Source: Polaromonas sp.
GTDB lineage: Bacteria > Pseudomonadota > Gammaproteobacteria > Burkholderiales > Burkholderiaceae_C
Direction of reading: 5' to 3'
Assembly: GCA_028291985.1 (NCBI GenBank)
Contig: JAQGNE010000053.1
Span: 1-64,000 of the forward strand
DNA: 64,000 nt
The first letter of the stretch is position 1. Each line of letters opens with the position of its first letter. A program made the translations under genes and the position numbers. Of the stretch, positions 1-8,701 are shown one piece after another. The notes beneath the pieces are model-generated. The model saw nothing but the letters and a program-made list of their open reading frames with translations. It was not told the DNA's origin and searched no databases.

Positions 1-1205
1 ACTTGGGACACGATGTTGCGCTGCACCTCGTTGGAGCCGCCGTAGATCGTGGTCTTGCGCATGTTGAAGTAGGTCGATGCCAGCGGTGCATTGCCCACCA
101 CACCGCCGGGGAAGCCGCCAAGCGCGCCGGCGGCCGAGTCGCCCTGCCAGCCGGCTTCCATCGCTTCTTCGATAAAGGGCAGGCTGTAAGGGCCGGCCGC
201 CAGCATCATCAATTCGCTGTAACGCTGCTGGATTTCGCTGCCGCGTATCTTTAAAAGACCTGCGATATCCAGCGAATTCTTGCCGGACTTCTCGGCCGAC
301 AGGACCCGCAGCACCAGCATCTCCAGTGCCACCACATCAACCTCAAGCTTGGCGATCTCGTCGCGAAAGCGGAAGTCGTCCCAGACGCCTTCGGTTTTTG
401 CAATCCGCTTGAGCCGCTCCAGCTCGCGCTTGGCCCGGTTCACATCGGCGATGTTGGTGCGCTCATGGCTGAGCAGGTGCTTGGCATAGGTCCAGCCCTT
501 GTTTTCCTCGCCGATCAGGTTGTTGGCCGGTACCTTGACATTGTCAAACCAGACCTCGTTGACCTCAGCCTCGCCGTCGAGCAGTTTGATAGGCCTGACG
601 GTCACGCCCGGCGATTTCATGTCGATCAGTAGGAAAGAAATTCCCGTCTGCGGCTTGCCTTCGTTGCTGGTACGCACCAGGCAAAAAATCCATTCACCGT
701 ATTGGCCCAGCGTTGTCCAGGTTTTTTGGCCATTGACGAGGTAGTGGTCGCCATCATTTCCGGTTACCCGCTCGGCCTTGCACTTGACCGACGCCAGATC
801 GGAGCCCGAACCGGGCTCGCTGTAACCCTGGCTCCACCAGACATCGCCGCTGGCAATACCCGGCAGAAAACGCTGCTGCTGCTCGGCATTGCCAAACGCC
901 ATGATGACCGGTGCCACCATGACCGGGCCGAACGGCACCACCCGCGGTGCGCCGGCCAGCGCACATTCTTCTTCAAACAGGTGTTTCTGCACCGCGTTCC
1001 AGCCTGGCCCGCCAAATTCTTTCGGCCACCCGTGGCCAAGCCAGCCTTTTTTGCCCAGAATTCTGGCCCAGCACTGCATGTCGTCACGCGACAGGCGCAG
1101 GGCTCGATGTACCTTGTCCGAAATATCTTTGGGCAGGTTGGCATGAACCCATGCGCGAATCTCTTCGCGAAATGCCTGCTCTTCGGGCGTAAAGGCCAAG
1201 TCCAT
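1..1205 (-). CDS. Acyl-CoA dehydrogenase, 3' end cut by window edge
   Basis: About 401 residues are visible, reading leftward from an ATG at 1205 that has a good AAGGAGA ribosome site. The order fits an FAD-dependent acyl-CoA dehydrogenase: N-terminal helical domain, the flavin/substrate segment QGYSEPGSGSD near residue 130, a middle beta domain, and the C-terminal TTIYGGSNEVQRNI segment. That last motif is normally within about ten residues of the end, so little is missing. The sequence most resembles the pimeloyl-CoA dehydrogenase (PimC) large-subunit-like branch; the exact acyl-CoA substrate cannot be told. It would feed electrons from acyl-CoA oxidation to ETF. A small-subunit partner, if any, would lie outside the window. 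Confidence 0.9.
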   Translation of the reverse strand, partial: MDLAFTPEEQAFREEIRAWVHANLPKDISDKVHRALRLSRDDMQCWARILGKKGWLGHGWPKEFGGPGWNAVQKHLFEEECALAGAPRVVPFGPVMVAPVIMAFGNAEQQQRFLPGIASGDVWWSQGYSEPGSGSDLASVKCKAERVTGNDGDHYLVNGQKTWTTLGQYGEWIFCLVRTSNEGKPQTGISFLLIDMKSPGVTVRPIKLLDGEAEVNEVWFDNVKVPANNLIGEENKGWTYAKHLLSHERTNIADVNRAKRELERLKRIAKTEGVWDDFRFRDEIAKLEVDVVALEMLVLRVLSAEKSGKNSLDIAGLLKIRGSEIQQRYSELMMLAAGPYSLPFIEEAMEAGWQGDSAAGALGGFPGGVVGNAPLASTYFNMRKTTIYGGSNEVQRNIVSQ

Positions 1206-1320
1206 GAATCGTCTCCTTGAATGCTTGCGGGGGTCGGTTGCGCGGTCGCGTGTGGCGGCTGTTTTTAGCACGAATGTGCTTTTTTGGCGTGTCAAAGCGG
1301 CGACTGAGAATGACGCAGGG

Positions 1321-2025
1321 CTATTCCATCCGCCCTGACGCCACTACAGCCGGCTCCAGTGCGATGCCCAGCTGTTCGCTGATGCTGACGATGTAGTTGC
1401 GCAGCACTGCGTTCTCGGCCCTGACCTGCGCCACCGCATTCTCAAGTGCGGTGACGCGGGCCAGCATGTCCGAGGCATGGGCACCGGCCGTAACAGGGGC
1501 GGCCATTGCCTGCAGATCAGGCTCACCGCACAACAGGTGTACCCAGCGTTGCTCGCGCGCGCCGCTCTGGCGCGGCAGCTTCATCACCATGGGCTGGCCG
1601 CCTTCTTCGCCGCGCAGCTCCAGCTGTTGCAGTACGGCTTCCAGCGCAGCTGCATCGGCAAAGCGGTACCAGCGCTCGCCGCTGGCGCGCAGCTCTGCCG
1701 GCGTTTGCGGCCCACGCAGCATCAGCAGGCCCATGACCACCGCCTGCGCTTCACTGACCGCAGCGCCGCGCTGAAAGTTGTGTTCGTAGCGCGGCACGCG
1801 GCTGGAGCTTCCCTCAAACACCAGACTTTGTTTCTTGAGGCTGTCAATCGCGCTGCGTGCCTCGTCGTCGCCCACTTCCATCAGCGGCTCTCGGCTGGTC
1901 TTCTGGTTGCATCCGAGAACAATCGCGTTCAGGCTGAGCGGATAGCTGTCCGGCACGGTGCGGGCTTTTTCCATAAGCGTGGCCAGCACGCGTGCCTCGA
2001 TAGGGGTGAGTATTTTGATGGTCAT
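1321..2025 (-). CDS. YceH-like DUF480 family protein
   Basis: A 234-residue protein opening MTIKILTPIEARVLATLMEK and containing PDSYPLSLNA and CNQKTSREP, which are hallmarks of the YceH/UPF0502 (DUF480) family. The fold is two winged-helix domains, suggesting nucleic-acid or protein binding, but no biochemical role is firmly established. The C-terminal ~50 residues form a probable coiled coil (ARVTALENAVAQVRAEN), a normal feature of the longer members. Start at 2025 is an ATG. It is divergent from purN, 56 bp away, so the two share a promoter region. Confidence 0.85.
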   Translation of the reverse strand: MTIKILTPIEARVLATLMEKARTVPDSYPLSLNAIVLGCNQKTSREPLMEVGDDEARSAIDSLKKQSLVFEGSSSRVPRYEHNFQRGAAVSEAQAVVMGLLMLRGPQTPAELRASGERWYRFADAAALEAVLQQLELRGEEGGQPMVMKLPRQSGAREQRWVHLLCGEPDLQAMAAPVTAGAHASDMLARVTALENAVAQVRAENAVLRNYIVSISEQLGIALEPAVVASGRME

Positions 2026-2081
2026 AAACTAGCGGGTTACGCTTTGTTAAGCGAATTTCTGGATGGAATGGGCTCGACGGT

Positions 2082-2672
2082 ATGACAAGCGGCATGAAAA
2101 ACATCGTGATTCTGATCTCGGGCGCCGGATCCAACATGCAGGCGATTGCCAAAGCCGCGGAGCAGGAGCGCTGGGCCAAAACCCTGAGTGCCCGCATCGC
2201 CTGCGTCATCAGCAACAAGCCCCAGGCCCCCGGTCTGGCGGCTGCCCGCGATCTGGGTATTGCCACACAGATTGTTGACCACCAGCAGTATGCGTCGCGG
2301 GAACACTTTGATGCTGCCCTGCAGCTTGCCATCGACGCCTGCCAGCCGCACCTGGTGGTGCTGGCCGGTTTCATGCGCATTTTGACGCCAGGCTTCGTGG
2401 CGCACTACGAAGGGCGCCTCGTCAACATTCATCCATCGTTGTTGCCAGCGTTTGCGGGCCTGAACACCTATCAGCGGGCGCTGGATGCGGGATGCAAGGT
2501 TGCGGGCGCCACGGTGCACCGGGTAACCGCAGATCTGGACCATGGCCCCATCATCGCGCAGGCGGTGGTGCCGGTGATGCCGCAGGATACTGCCCGCATG
2601 CTGGCCGCGCGCATTCTGGTGCAGGAGCATCTGATGTATCCCAAAGCCGTGCGCGCCTTGCTGTCCGATTGA
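2082..2672 (+). CDS. purN: Phosphoribosylglycinamide formyltransferase (GART)
   Basis: A 196-residue PurN that transfers the formyl group of 10-formyl-THF to GAR, the third step of purine synthesis, in the cytoplasm. Visible: the N-terminal ILISGAGSNMQAI phosphate loop, the catalytic core NIHPSLLPAF holding the conserved Asn and His, and the catalytic Asp in ADLDHGPIIAQ. Length is normal for the family. Two starts are possible, ATG at 2082 or ATG at 2094 (MKNIVILISG), the second giving a more typical N-terminus. No other pur gene is nearby, which is usual for purN outside purMN operons. Confidence 0.93.
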   Translation: MTSGMKNIVILISGAGSNMQAIAKAAEQERWAKTLSARIACVISNKPQAPGLAAARDLGIATQIVDHQQYASREHFDAALQLAIDACQPHLVVLAGFMRILTPGFVAHYEGRLVNIHPSLLPAFAGLNTYQRALDAGCKVAGATVHRVTADLDHGPIIAQAVVPVMPQDTARMLAARILVQEHLMYPKAVRALLSD

Positions 2673-2839
2673 CGGGTAAGGCTGGCGCCGGAGAGCCCGT
2701 CAATCAGCGCAGCGGTTACATGTTCTTGCATCTTCACCGCTACCCGCCGATTGGTTTGCTCATCCATCGGGCCCTTGAAGCCGTATCAGTGAGAGCCTCT
2801 GAATCAACTTGATTCAGGCCGTTTGCTGAAGGGATTTCC

Positions 2840-3244
2840 ATGCTCACAAAGCACAAGTTTGCATCCATTGGCCTGGTCGACACGCTCAAAAGCGCTTGTC
2901 TTTTCACCGTGTTTGCACCAACCAATAACGCCTTCGCGGCCTTGCCTGCCGGCACTGTAGACACCCTGCCGAAGCCTGAAAACAAGCCCATGCTGACTGG
3001 CTTCCCTACCTATCACGTAGTGGCAGGCAAGATGGAAATGGCAGCACTGGACAAGCCCATCGCCGCCGGCGGCGGCAAGGCCACACTGAAGACTGTGGCT
3101 GGCGGCAACGTGGTGGCCACCAGCGGCAACGGCGGCCTGACACTGACAGATGAAAAGGGCGGCATGTCCAAAGTCACTATCTCTGATGTGTACCAGTCCA
3201 GCGGCGTGATCCACGTGGTCGACAAGGTTTTACTGCCCAAATAG
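2840..3244 (+). CDS. Fasciclin (FAS1) domain protein, short at N-terminus
   Basis: A 134-residue product whose core is a FAS1 domain: GLVDTLKSACLFTVFAPTNN, LPAGTVDTL, TYHVVAGKM and the C-terminal VYQSSGVIHVVDKVLLPK. FAS1 proteins are normally exported adhesion-type proteins. This one begins directly at about the second helix of the domain, with neither a signal peptide nor the usual first helix, and the FTVF motif is preceded by ACL rather than the usual GP. An AAGGGA ribosome site precedes the ATG. It may be a decaying remnant, or a longer gene whose 5' part was replaced. A strong bidirectional terminator follows. Confidence 0.75.
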   Translation: MLTKHKFASIGLVDTLKSACLFTVFAPTNNAFAALPAGTVDTLPKPENKPMLTGFPTYHVVAGKMEMAALDKPIAAGGGKATLKTVAGGNVVATSGNGGLTLTDEKGGMSKVTISDVYQSSGVIHVVDKVLLPK

Positions 3245-3263
3245 TAAAATCGGCAGTCAATAG

Positions 3264-3298
3264 AAAAAGCCGCCATGGAGTTGCATGGCGGCTTTTTT
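3264..3298. terminator. Bidirectional intrinsic terminator
   Basis: A perfect 9-bp stem (GCCGCCATG at 3269-3277, CATGGCGGC at 3284-3292) with a 6-nt loop is flanked by five A on the left and six T on the right. It lies between convergent genes (fasciclin protein and FAH-family gene) and should stop transcription from both sides. Confidence 0.9.
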
Positions 3299-3313
3299 GT
3301 GGGCGCCTGAAAT

Positions 3314-4273
3314 TTATTGCACGACGGTGTTTCGCAGCATGCCGATACCGTCAATGCTGCATTCGACGATGTCGCCCGGCTGGTTATAGCCTTTGGCTGG
3401 TATCAGTTGTTCGCCATCTTCAGGCGGCATCCAGTTGCCGCCAAGCTCTTTGTCTGACGACCAGGCAGTGCCGGCGGGCGTGCCGGTGATGATGACCATA
3501 CCGGGACGCAGCGTCAAATTCACCGAGAAGAAATGGACCAGCTCGGCGCAGGTCCAGATCATGTCGGAGGTGTTTCCCGACTGGCGTAGCTCGCCATTGA
3601 TGCGCGTGCGAATCTGCAGCGTTTGCGGATCACCGATTTCGTCGCTGGTGACGATGCATGGCCCAAAGGGCGCAGAGGTGTCAAACACCTTGCCGCGGCC
3701 CAGCTCGTACCAGGTGGTGCCGTCTGGTTTGCGGCGCACCTGCCGGTCACGCGCCGTCACGTCGTTGATGATGGAGTAGCCGAACACATGGTCCAGTGCT
3801 GACTCGACCGGAATGTGACGGCCGGCCTTGCCGATGATGATGGCGAGTTCGGTTTCGCTGTCGAGTTTTTTGGTCAGCACCGCGTCATGCACGATGCTGT
3901 CTTCCGGCCCAACCACACAGTCCGATGTCTTGATGAAAAATTCAGGCTCTTTGCCGGAGAGCGGGGCTGCGGCTTTTTCGCGGTTGTGGGCGTGGTAGTT
4001 GCTGCCGGCGCACAGGATGGTGCTGGGCATCATCGGAGCCAGCAGCCTGATCTGCTCCAGACCATAGACGCTGGCGCTGTCCGCAAACAGTTCCCCGGCC
4101 GTAAAGACCTGGCCGGCGGCAATCACTGCGGCCATGTCGCGTGCCCATCCATCGCCCTGTGACGGGAGACCCGCGCTGCGGGCGCTGACAGCAGCCACGC
4201 GCTGGCCATCAACCACGCCGACGCGACTGCCCATCGCAACATCACCATTGACTGAAAAACGTACAAATTTCAT
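3314..4273 (-). CDS. Fumarylacetoacetate hydrolase (FAH) family protein
   Basis: A 319-residue member of the FAH superfamily, whose enzymes cleave or isomerise C-C bonds in dicarboxylic acids from aromatic breakdown, using a divalent metal. Visible: LCAGSNYHAHNRE near residue 90, the metal ligands in LDSETELAIIIGKAGR (Glu140, Glu142) and INDVTARD (Asp171), GKVFDTSAPFGP and TGTPAG. The ATG at 4273 (MKFVRFSVNG) is chosen because it matches the family N-terminus; an upstream in-frame start would overlap the neighbouring gene. The substrate is unknown. It lies 25 bp downstream of a Bug receptor gene on the same strand, so the pair may handle one organic acid. Confidence 0.88.
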   Translation of the reverse strand: MKFVRFSVNGDVAMGSRVGVVDGQRVAAVSARSAGLPSQGDGWARDMAAVIAAGQVFTAGELFADSASVYGLEQIRLLAPMMPSTILCAGSNYHAHNREKAAAPLSGKEPEFFIKTSDCVVGPEDSIVHDAVLTKKLDSETELAIIIGKAGRHIPVESALDHVFGYSIINDVTARDRQVRRKPDGTTWYELGRGKVFDTSAPFGPCIVTSDEIGDPQTLQIRTRINGELRQSGNTSDMIWTCAELVHFFSVNLTLRPGMVIITGTPAGTAWSSDKELGGNWMPPEDGEQLIPAKGYNQPGDIVECSIDGIGMLRNTVVQ

Positions 4274-4298
4274 GAGAGTGTCCAGTTGTCTTTTCGGA

Positions 4299-5300
4299 TT
4301 ATTCGAGTTTTCCCATCGCCCTGATGACGCCGGCCAGGCGCTTCTGGTCCTGCTCCAGGAACCGGGCCAGCTCGGCCCCTTCAAGGTAGCGGATGGGCGT
4401 GTTCATGGCGTTCATCGCGCTGACAAAACCAGCGTCCTGCGTAGCGGCGCGTGCGGCTGATTTCAGCTGTGCAAGTTTTGCGGCGGGAAGGCCGGCCGGT
4501 GCAAACAGCCCCGACCAGATGTAGAACTCCACGTCAAAACCCTGTTCCCTGAAAGTCGGCACATCGGGCAGGCTCTTAAGGCGCTCCGTGCCCCAGGTAC
4601 CCAGCACGCGAACGGTGCCTGCCTTCAGGTGCGCCGACACCACACCGGGTGCCTGCGCGGTCATGTCCACCTGGCCCCCCAGCAGGGCCGTCATGGACGG
4701 GCCACCGCCGTTGTAAGGCACGTGCAGCATGTCAACGCCGGCAGCCTGCCAGAGCATGGCCTGCGCAACGTGGGTGGTGCCGTAGATGCCTGATGAGCTG
4801 AAGCTGATGGCCTTGGGACGGGCTTTCGCATCGCGCACCAGATCGGCGGCGGTTTTCCACGGGCTGTCGGCCCGCACGACCAGCACGGTCGGGTCAGCCG
4901 ACACCAGCGCGATGGGCGTGAACTGGCTCATGGTGTAAGAAGGCACCTTGCCGCTGATCTTGTCGGCCTCGGGAATGATCACGATACTGGACAGCGCCAT
5001 CAGCAGCGTGTTGCCATCCGGCTTCTGACGCGTGACGTAGGCCATGCCGACAGCGCCACCCGCGCCGATGCGGTTTTCAACAATGACAGAGTGGCCGAGC
5101 TCGCGTGCCAGCGGAATCGCCAGTGGCCGGGCGGTGATGTCGGCGATGCCACCGGGGGCCAGCGGCACCACCAGGCTGACGGCCTGGCTGGACTGCGCCA
5201 GCGCCAGCGGCGAGGCGGCCAGCAGCAGGCAGCCCATGCCGGCGCTTTTCAGTGCGCGTCGGCGTGTCGGGCTGCCAGCATTTGATTTAACTTCATTCAC
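4299..5300 (-). CDS. Bug-family (TctC) tripartite tricarboxylate receptor protein
   Basis: A 333-residue periplasmic solute receptor of the Bug family, greatly expanded in Burkholderiales. It has an N-terminal TRRRALKSAGMGCLLLAASP export signal (arginine-rich, possibly Tat) ending at ALA-Q, then the family motifs VVPLAPGGIADITARPLA, HVPYNGGGPSMTALLGGQVD and the C-terminal helix. The start chosen is GTG at 5300, which has GGAGA six bases upstream; the longer reading from 5366 has no such site. No TctA/TctB membrane genes adjoin, as is common for orphan Bug genes. Together with the FAH gene downstream it suggests uptake and processing of a carboxylic acid; the ligand is unknown. Confidence 0.88.
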   Translation of the reverse strand: MNEVKSNAGSPTRRRALKSAGMGCLLLAASPLALAQSSQAVSLVVPLAPGGIADITARPLAIPLARELGHSVIVENRIGAGGAVGMAYVTRQKPDGNTLLMALSSIVIIPEADKISGKVPSYTMSQFTPIALVSADPTVLVVRADSPWKTAADLVRDAKARPKAISFSSSGIYGTTHVAQAMLWQAAGVDMLHVPYNGGGPSMTALLGGQVDMTAQAPGVVSAHLKAGTVRVLGTWGTERLKSLPDVPTFREQGFDVEFYIWSGLFAPAGLPAAKLAQLKSAARAATQDAGFVSAMNAMNTPIRYLEGAELARFLEQDQKRLAGVIRAMGKLE

Positions 5301-5373
5301 GTTTTGTCTCCATCTGCAGTTAATAAGTTCAGTTTCTGTTTTTGTACTTCTGATCCCGTCTGTCACTCGGGGC

Positions 5374-8118
5374 TTATACGGTCTTGCCGTGTCTTTGGGT
5401 GCCGTCTCCTTCGGGGTTCGTTGCGTTCAGTGCCTTGATTGCAGCGTTGACGATGGATGCTGCATCGACACTGAAAAAACTGCGCAGTGCGGCGCGCGTG
5501 TCGCTGCGTCCAAATCCATCGGTGCCGAGGGTGGTGTAACGGCTGCCTTCCGGCAGAAAGGCGCGGATGCTTTCAGGAACGGCGCGCACGTAGTCGGTGG
5601 CGGCAATGATCGGCCCGCGGTTGCCCTGCAGCAGGCTGGCGATATAAGTTACCGCACATTCCACTTCGCCCTGCAGCATGCGCTGCTGGCAGGCCGCGCC
5701 ATCGCGTGCCAGCTCGCTCCAGCTGGTGATGCTGAAGACCCGAGCATCAATGCCCTGCACAGCCAGTTGCTGCGCTGCCTTCACCACCTCGGTAAGAATG
5801 GCGCCGGAACCCATCAAGACTACCGTGCTTTCGTGATTTTCAGGTGTTTTGAGGCCACTGCGCTCGTCGACTGCACCCTTGTAGCTATTAAATTCATAGC
5901 ATCCACGGACAATGCCGGCCTCGCTTCCGGGGCGCAGGTCTGGCTGCGCGTAGTTCTCGTTCATCAGCGTGACGTAGTAGAAATGGTCCTGCTGCTCGAC
6001 CATCATTTCCTGCATGCCGCGGTCCAGAATGACAGCCAGCTCGCACGCAAACGCCGGGTCATAGGCCTTGCAGTTTGGGATAGTGGCGGCTATCAGGTGG
6101 CTGGTACCGTCCTGGTGCTGCAAGCCTTCACCGCCCAGTGTGGTGCGGCCGGACGTCGCGCCCAGTAGAAAACCCCGCGCCCGCTGGTCGGCTGCCGCCC
6201 AGATCTGGTCGCCGACGCGCTGAAAGCCGAACATCGAGTAGTAGATGTAAAACGGCAGCATGGCCAGGCCGTGCACGCTATAGCTGGTGGCGGCAGCCGT
6301 CCAGCTGGCCAGCGCACCGGCCTCGCTGATGCCTTCTTCCAGAATCTGGCCGTCCATCGCTTCGCGGTAGCTCAGCACCGAGCCAATATCTTCCGGCGCA
6401 TAGCGCTGGCCTACGCTGGAATAGATGCCAACCTGCTTGAAGAGGTTGGCCATGCCGAAGGTGCGCGCTTCATCAGCCACGATAGGCACGATCCGAGGCC
6501 CCAGAGCGCTGTCCTTGAGCAGCCCGCCCAGCATGCGCACAAAAGCCATGGTGGTGCTCATGTCCTTGCCGTCGGCTGCCAGCGCAAAGCCGGCGTAGGC
6601 ACTGAGGGCAGGCACGGGAATGATGTCAGCGGTGGTTTCGCGCTTGGGCAGGTAGCCGCCCAGCACTTGGCGTCTGGCATGCAGGTACTGCATCTCGGGG
6701 CTGTCGTCGCCTGGCTTGTAGAAGTCCAGCCGCGTGGCCTGCTCGTTGCTGAGCGGCAGGTTGAAGCGGTTGCGAAACTCGATCAACGCGCTGTCATCAA
6801 ACTTCTTGTGCGAGTGCGTGGTCATCTTGCCCTGGCCCGCGCTACCCATGCCATAGCCCTTTTTGGTGTGCGCCAGAATCACCGTGGGCTGGCCCTTGTG
6901 CCGCGCGGCTGCGGCGTATGCCGCGTGTATCTTCACCAGGTCATGCCCGCCGCGCTTGAGCCGGTCAATCTGCTCGTCGGTCATGCCCTGGGCCAGGCGC
7001 GCCAGCTCGGGGTTCTGCCCGAAAAAGTTGTCGCGATTGAAACGGCCATCCTTGGCGGCAAAGGTCTGCATCTGGCCGTCCACCGTGCTGGCAAAGGCTT
7101 TTGCCAGCGCGCCTGTCACGTCCCGTGCAAACAGGCCGTCCCAGTCGCTTCCCCACACCAGCTTGATGACGTTCCAGCCCGCGCCGGCAAAGAGCCGCTC
7201 CAGCTCGTCAATGATGCGGCCGTTGCCGCGCACGGGGCCATCAAGCCGCTGCAGGTTGCAGTTGACGACCCAGACCATGTTGTCCAGGCCCTCGCGGGCA
7301 GCCAGGGTGAGGGCGCTCATGGATTCGGGTTCGTCCATCTCGCCATCGCCAAACACGCCCCAGACCTTGCGGCCGGTGCAGTCCAGCAGCCGGCGATGCG
7401 TTAGGTAGCGCATGAAGCGCGCATGGTAGATCGAACTGATCGGGCCAATGCCCATCGATCCGGTTGGGAACTGCCAGAACTCTGGCATCAGGTAGGGATG
7501 CGGATAGCTGCTCAGGCCCTGCGCGCCCTGGGCTGGGGCGGCGAGCTCCTGCCGGTAAAAGTTCAGGTCCTTCTCGCTCAGGCGTCCCTCCAGATAAGCG
7601 CGCGCGTACACGCCGGGCGCGCTGTGAGGCTGAAAAAACACCAGGTCACCCCGGTGCTCGTCTTCACCCGTGCCTTCGCGTGCATGAAAAAAGTGGTTGA
7701 ACCCGGTCTCGAACAAGTCAGCTGCGCTGGCATAACTGGCAATATGCCCGCCCAGCTCGGATGAGCCACCCAACTCAGCCTGGTTAGCCCGCACCACCAT
7801 CGCCAGCGCATTCCAGCGCATCAGGGAAGCCAGGCGTTCTTCCATCGCCAGGTCGCCGGGGAACACCGGCTGCTCATCAACACCAATGGTGTTCAGGTAG
7901 GGCGTGGTCAGCTCGGGCTGCCAGCCAATGCGGGAGCTTCGCGCCACACGTGCCAGTTGTTGCAGCAGGTAGCGGGCGCGCGCCGGGCCTTCGACGGCTG
8001 CCAGCGCGGCAAAAGCCTCACACCACTCGCGCGTTTCCTGGGGGTCGGCATCGGCGTTGGCGGTGTCCGGCCTGTCGTCTTGTTGAGCCAGAAGTTGGTG
8101 CGGGGTAGCGTGGTTCAT
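5374..8118 (-). CDS. aceE: Pyruvate dehydrogenase E1-type 2-oxoacid decarboxylase (AceE paralogue)
   Basis: A 914-residue thiamine-diphosphate E1 of the homodimeric AceE type. The ThDP motif FGDGEMDEPESMSAL with NCNLQRLDGPVRGN, the SSYPHPYLMPEFWQFPTGSM segment and the HTKKGYGMG/THSHKK active-site loop are all intact. It is not followed by E2 or E3 genes, so it is probably a second E1 that borrows the housekeeping E2/E3. Divergence from an Lrp/AsnC regulator gene and the nearby PLP-lyase and metNIQ genes recall the Pseudomonas putida mdeB/mdeR system, where the E1 handles 2-oxobutyrate from methionine. Around residues 738-765 it carries a segment absent from usual AceE, encoded by a copy of the dispersed repeat (5834-5900). 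Confidence 0.92.
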   Translation of the reverse strand: MNHATPHQLLAQQDDRPDTANADADPQETREWCEAFAALAAVEGPARARYLLQQLARVARSSRIGWQPELTTPYLNTIGVDEQPVFPGDLAMEERLASLMRWNALAMVVRANQAELGGSSELGGHIASYASAADLFETGFNHFFHAREGTGEDEHRGDLVFFQPHSAPGVYARAYLEGRLSEKDLNFYRQELAAPAQGAQGLSSYPHPYLMPEFWQFPTGSMGIGPISSIYHARFMRYLTHRRLLDCTGRKVWGVFGDGEMDEPESMSALTLAAREGLDNMVWVVNCNLQRLDGPVRGNGRIIDELERLFAGAGWNVIKLVWGSDWDGLFARDVTGALAKAFASTVDGQMQTFAAKDGRFNRDNFFGQNPELARLAQGMTDEQIDRLKRGGHDLVKIHAAYAAAARHKGQPTVILAHTKKGYGMGSAGQGKMTTHSHKKFDDSALIEFRNRFNLPLSNEQATRLDFYKPGDDSPEMQYLHARRQVLGGYLPKRETTADIIPVPALSAYAGFALAADGKDMSTTMAFVRMLGGLLKDSALGPRIVPIVADEARTFGMANLFKQVGIYSSVGQRYAPEDIGSVLSYREAMDGQILEEGISEAGALASWTAAATSYSVHGLAMLPFYIYYSMFGFQRVGDQIWAAADQRARGFLLGATSGRTTLGGEGLQHQDGTSHLIAATIPNCKAYDPAFACELAVILDRGMQEMMVEQQDHFYYVTLMNENYAQPDLRPGSEAGIVRGCYEFNSYKGAVDERSGLKTPENHESTVVLMGSGAILTEVVKAAQQLAVQGIDARVFSITSWSELARDGAACQQRMLQGEVECAVTYIASLLQGNRGPIIAATDYVRAVPESIRAFLPEGSRYTTLGTDGFGRSDTRAALRSFFSVDAASIVNAAIKALNATNPEGDGTQRHGKTV
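5834..5900 (-). repeat. Dispersed ~60-bp repeat, copy inside aceE
   Basis: GCTAT (5884-5888) and ATAGC (5896-5900) form the terminal stem-loop, with the GGCCTC-AAAA half at the other end. It reads in frame within the AceE paralogue as CYEFNSYKGAVDE and following residues. Confidence 0.65.
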
Positions 8119-8221
8119 ATGATCGAACTGTAGGCAGTTCCAGGCAAAAGGTGTTGCTTAAAAATGGGGTTGCAACGGCAATTGGCAGCATAAAATTCCG
8201 CAAATCAACAATAGAGAACCT

Positions 8222-8692
8222 ATGCAACTCGACCATTTGGATTTGAAAATTCTGGATGAACTCCAGCGCGATGGATCGCTTTCGAACGTGGAACTGTCTC
8301 GCCGCGTACATCTGAGCCCATCGCCCTGCCTGGCCCGGGTCAAGGCCCTGGAAGCCAGTCGTGTGATTGACCGCTATGTCGCCATCGCCAGTGCTGCGGC
8401 GCTTGGGCTGGGGCTGAATGTCTTTATATCGATCAGCTTGCGCTACCAGAGCAAGGAAGCGTTGTCTGAGTTTGAGCGCCGCATTGCCGACCATGATGAA
8501 GTGATGGAGTGCTACTTGATGTCAGGCGACAGTGACTACCTGATCCGCGTGGCGGTTGCCGATATCGGCGCGCTTGAAAAATTCATTCTGGAGCAGCTGA
8601 CGCCGATTCCCGGCATCGAAAAGATCCGCTCCAGCTTCGCGTTGAAGCAGGTTCGCTACAAGACCGCCTTGCCGCTTCCGCAAGCAGCTTGA
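8222..8692 (+). CDS. Lrp/AsnC family transcriptional regulator
   Basis: A 156-residue feast/famine regulator. The N-terminal winged helix (LDHLDLKILDELQRDG, then LSNVELSRRVHLSPSPCLAR, residues about 5-50) is followed by the RAM effector domain (VFISISLRYQSKEAL, VMECYLMSGDSDYLIRVAV). Such proteins bind amino acids and form octamers. It is divergent from aceE with 103 bp between them, and convergent with the amidohydrolase gene 9 bp away. By analogy with MdeR of P. putida it probably controls the neighbouring methionine/2-oxoacid genes; this is inference from gene order. Confidence 0.92.
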   Translation: MQLDHLDLKILDELQRDGSLSNVELSRRVHLSPSPCLARVKALEASRVIDRYVAIASAAALGLGLNVFISISLRYQSKEALSEFERRIADHDEVMECYLMSGDSDYLIRVAVADIGALEKFILEQLTPIPGIEKIRSSFALKQVRYKTALPLPQAA

Positions 8693-8701
8693 TCCCTGCG
8701 C

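Noticed and set aside
1267..1285. Short hairpin AGCAC-GAAT-GTGCT followed by T residues
   Set aside because: It would terminate rightward transcription, but both flanking genes run leftward; the stem is only 5 bp.
6271..7404. Long open frame opposite aceE
   Set aside because: No protein motifs; the minus-strand AceE motifs are continuous across it.
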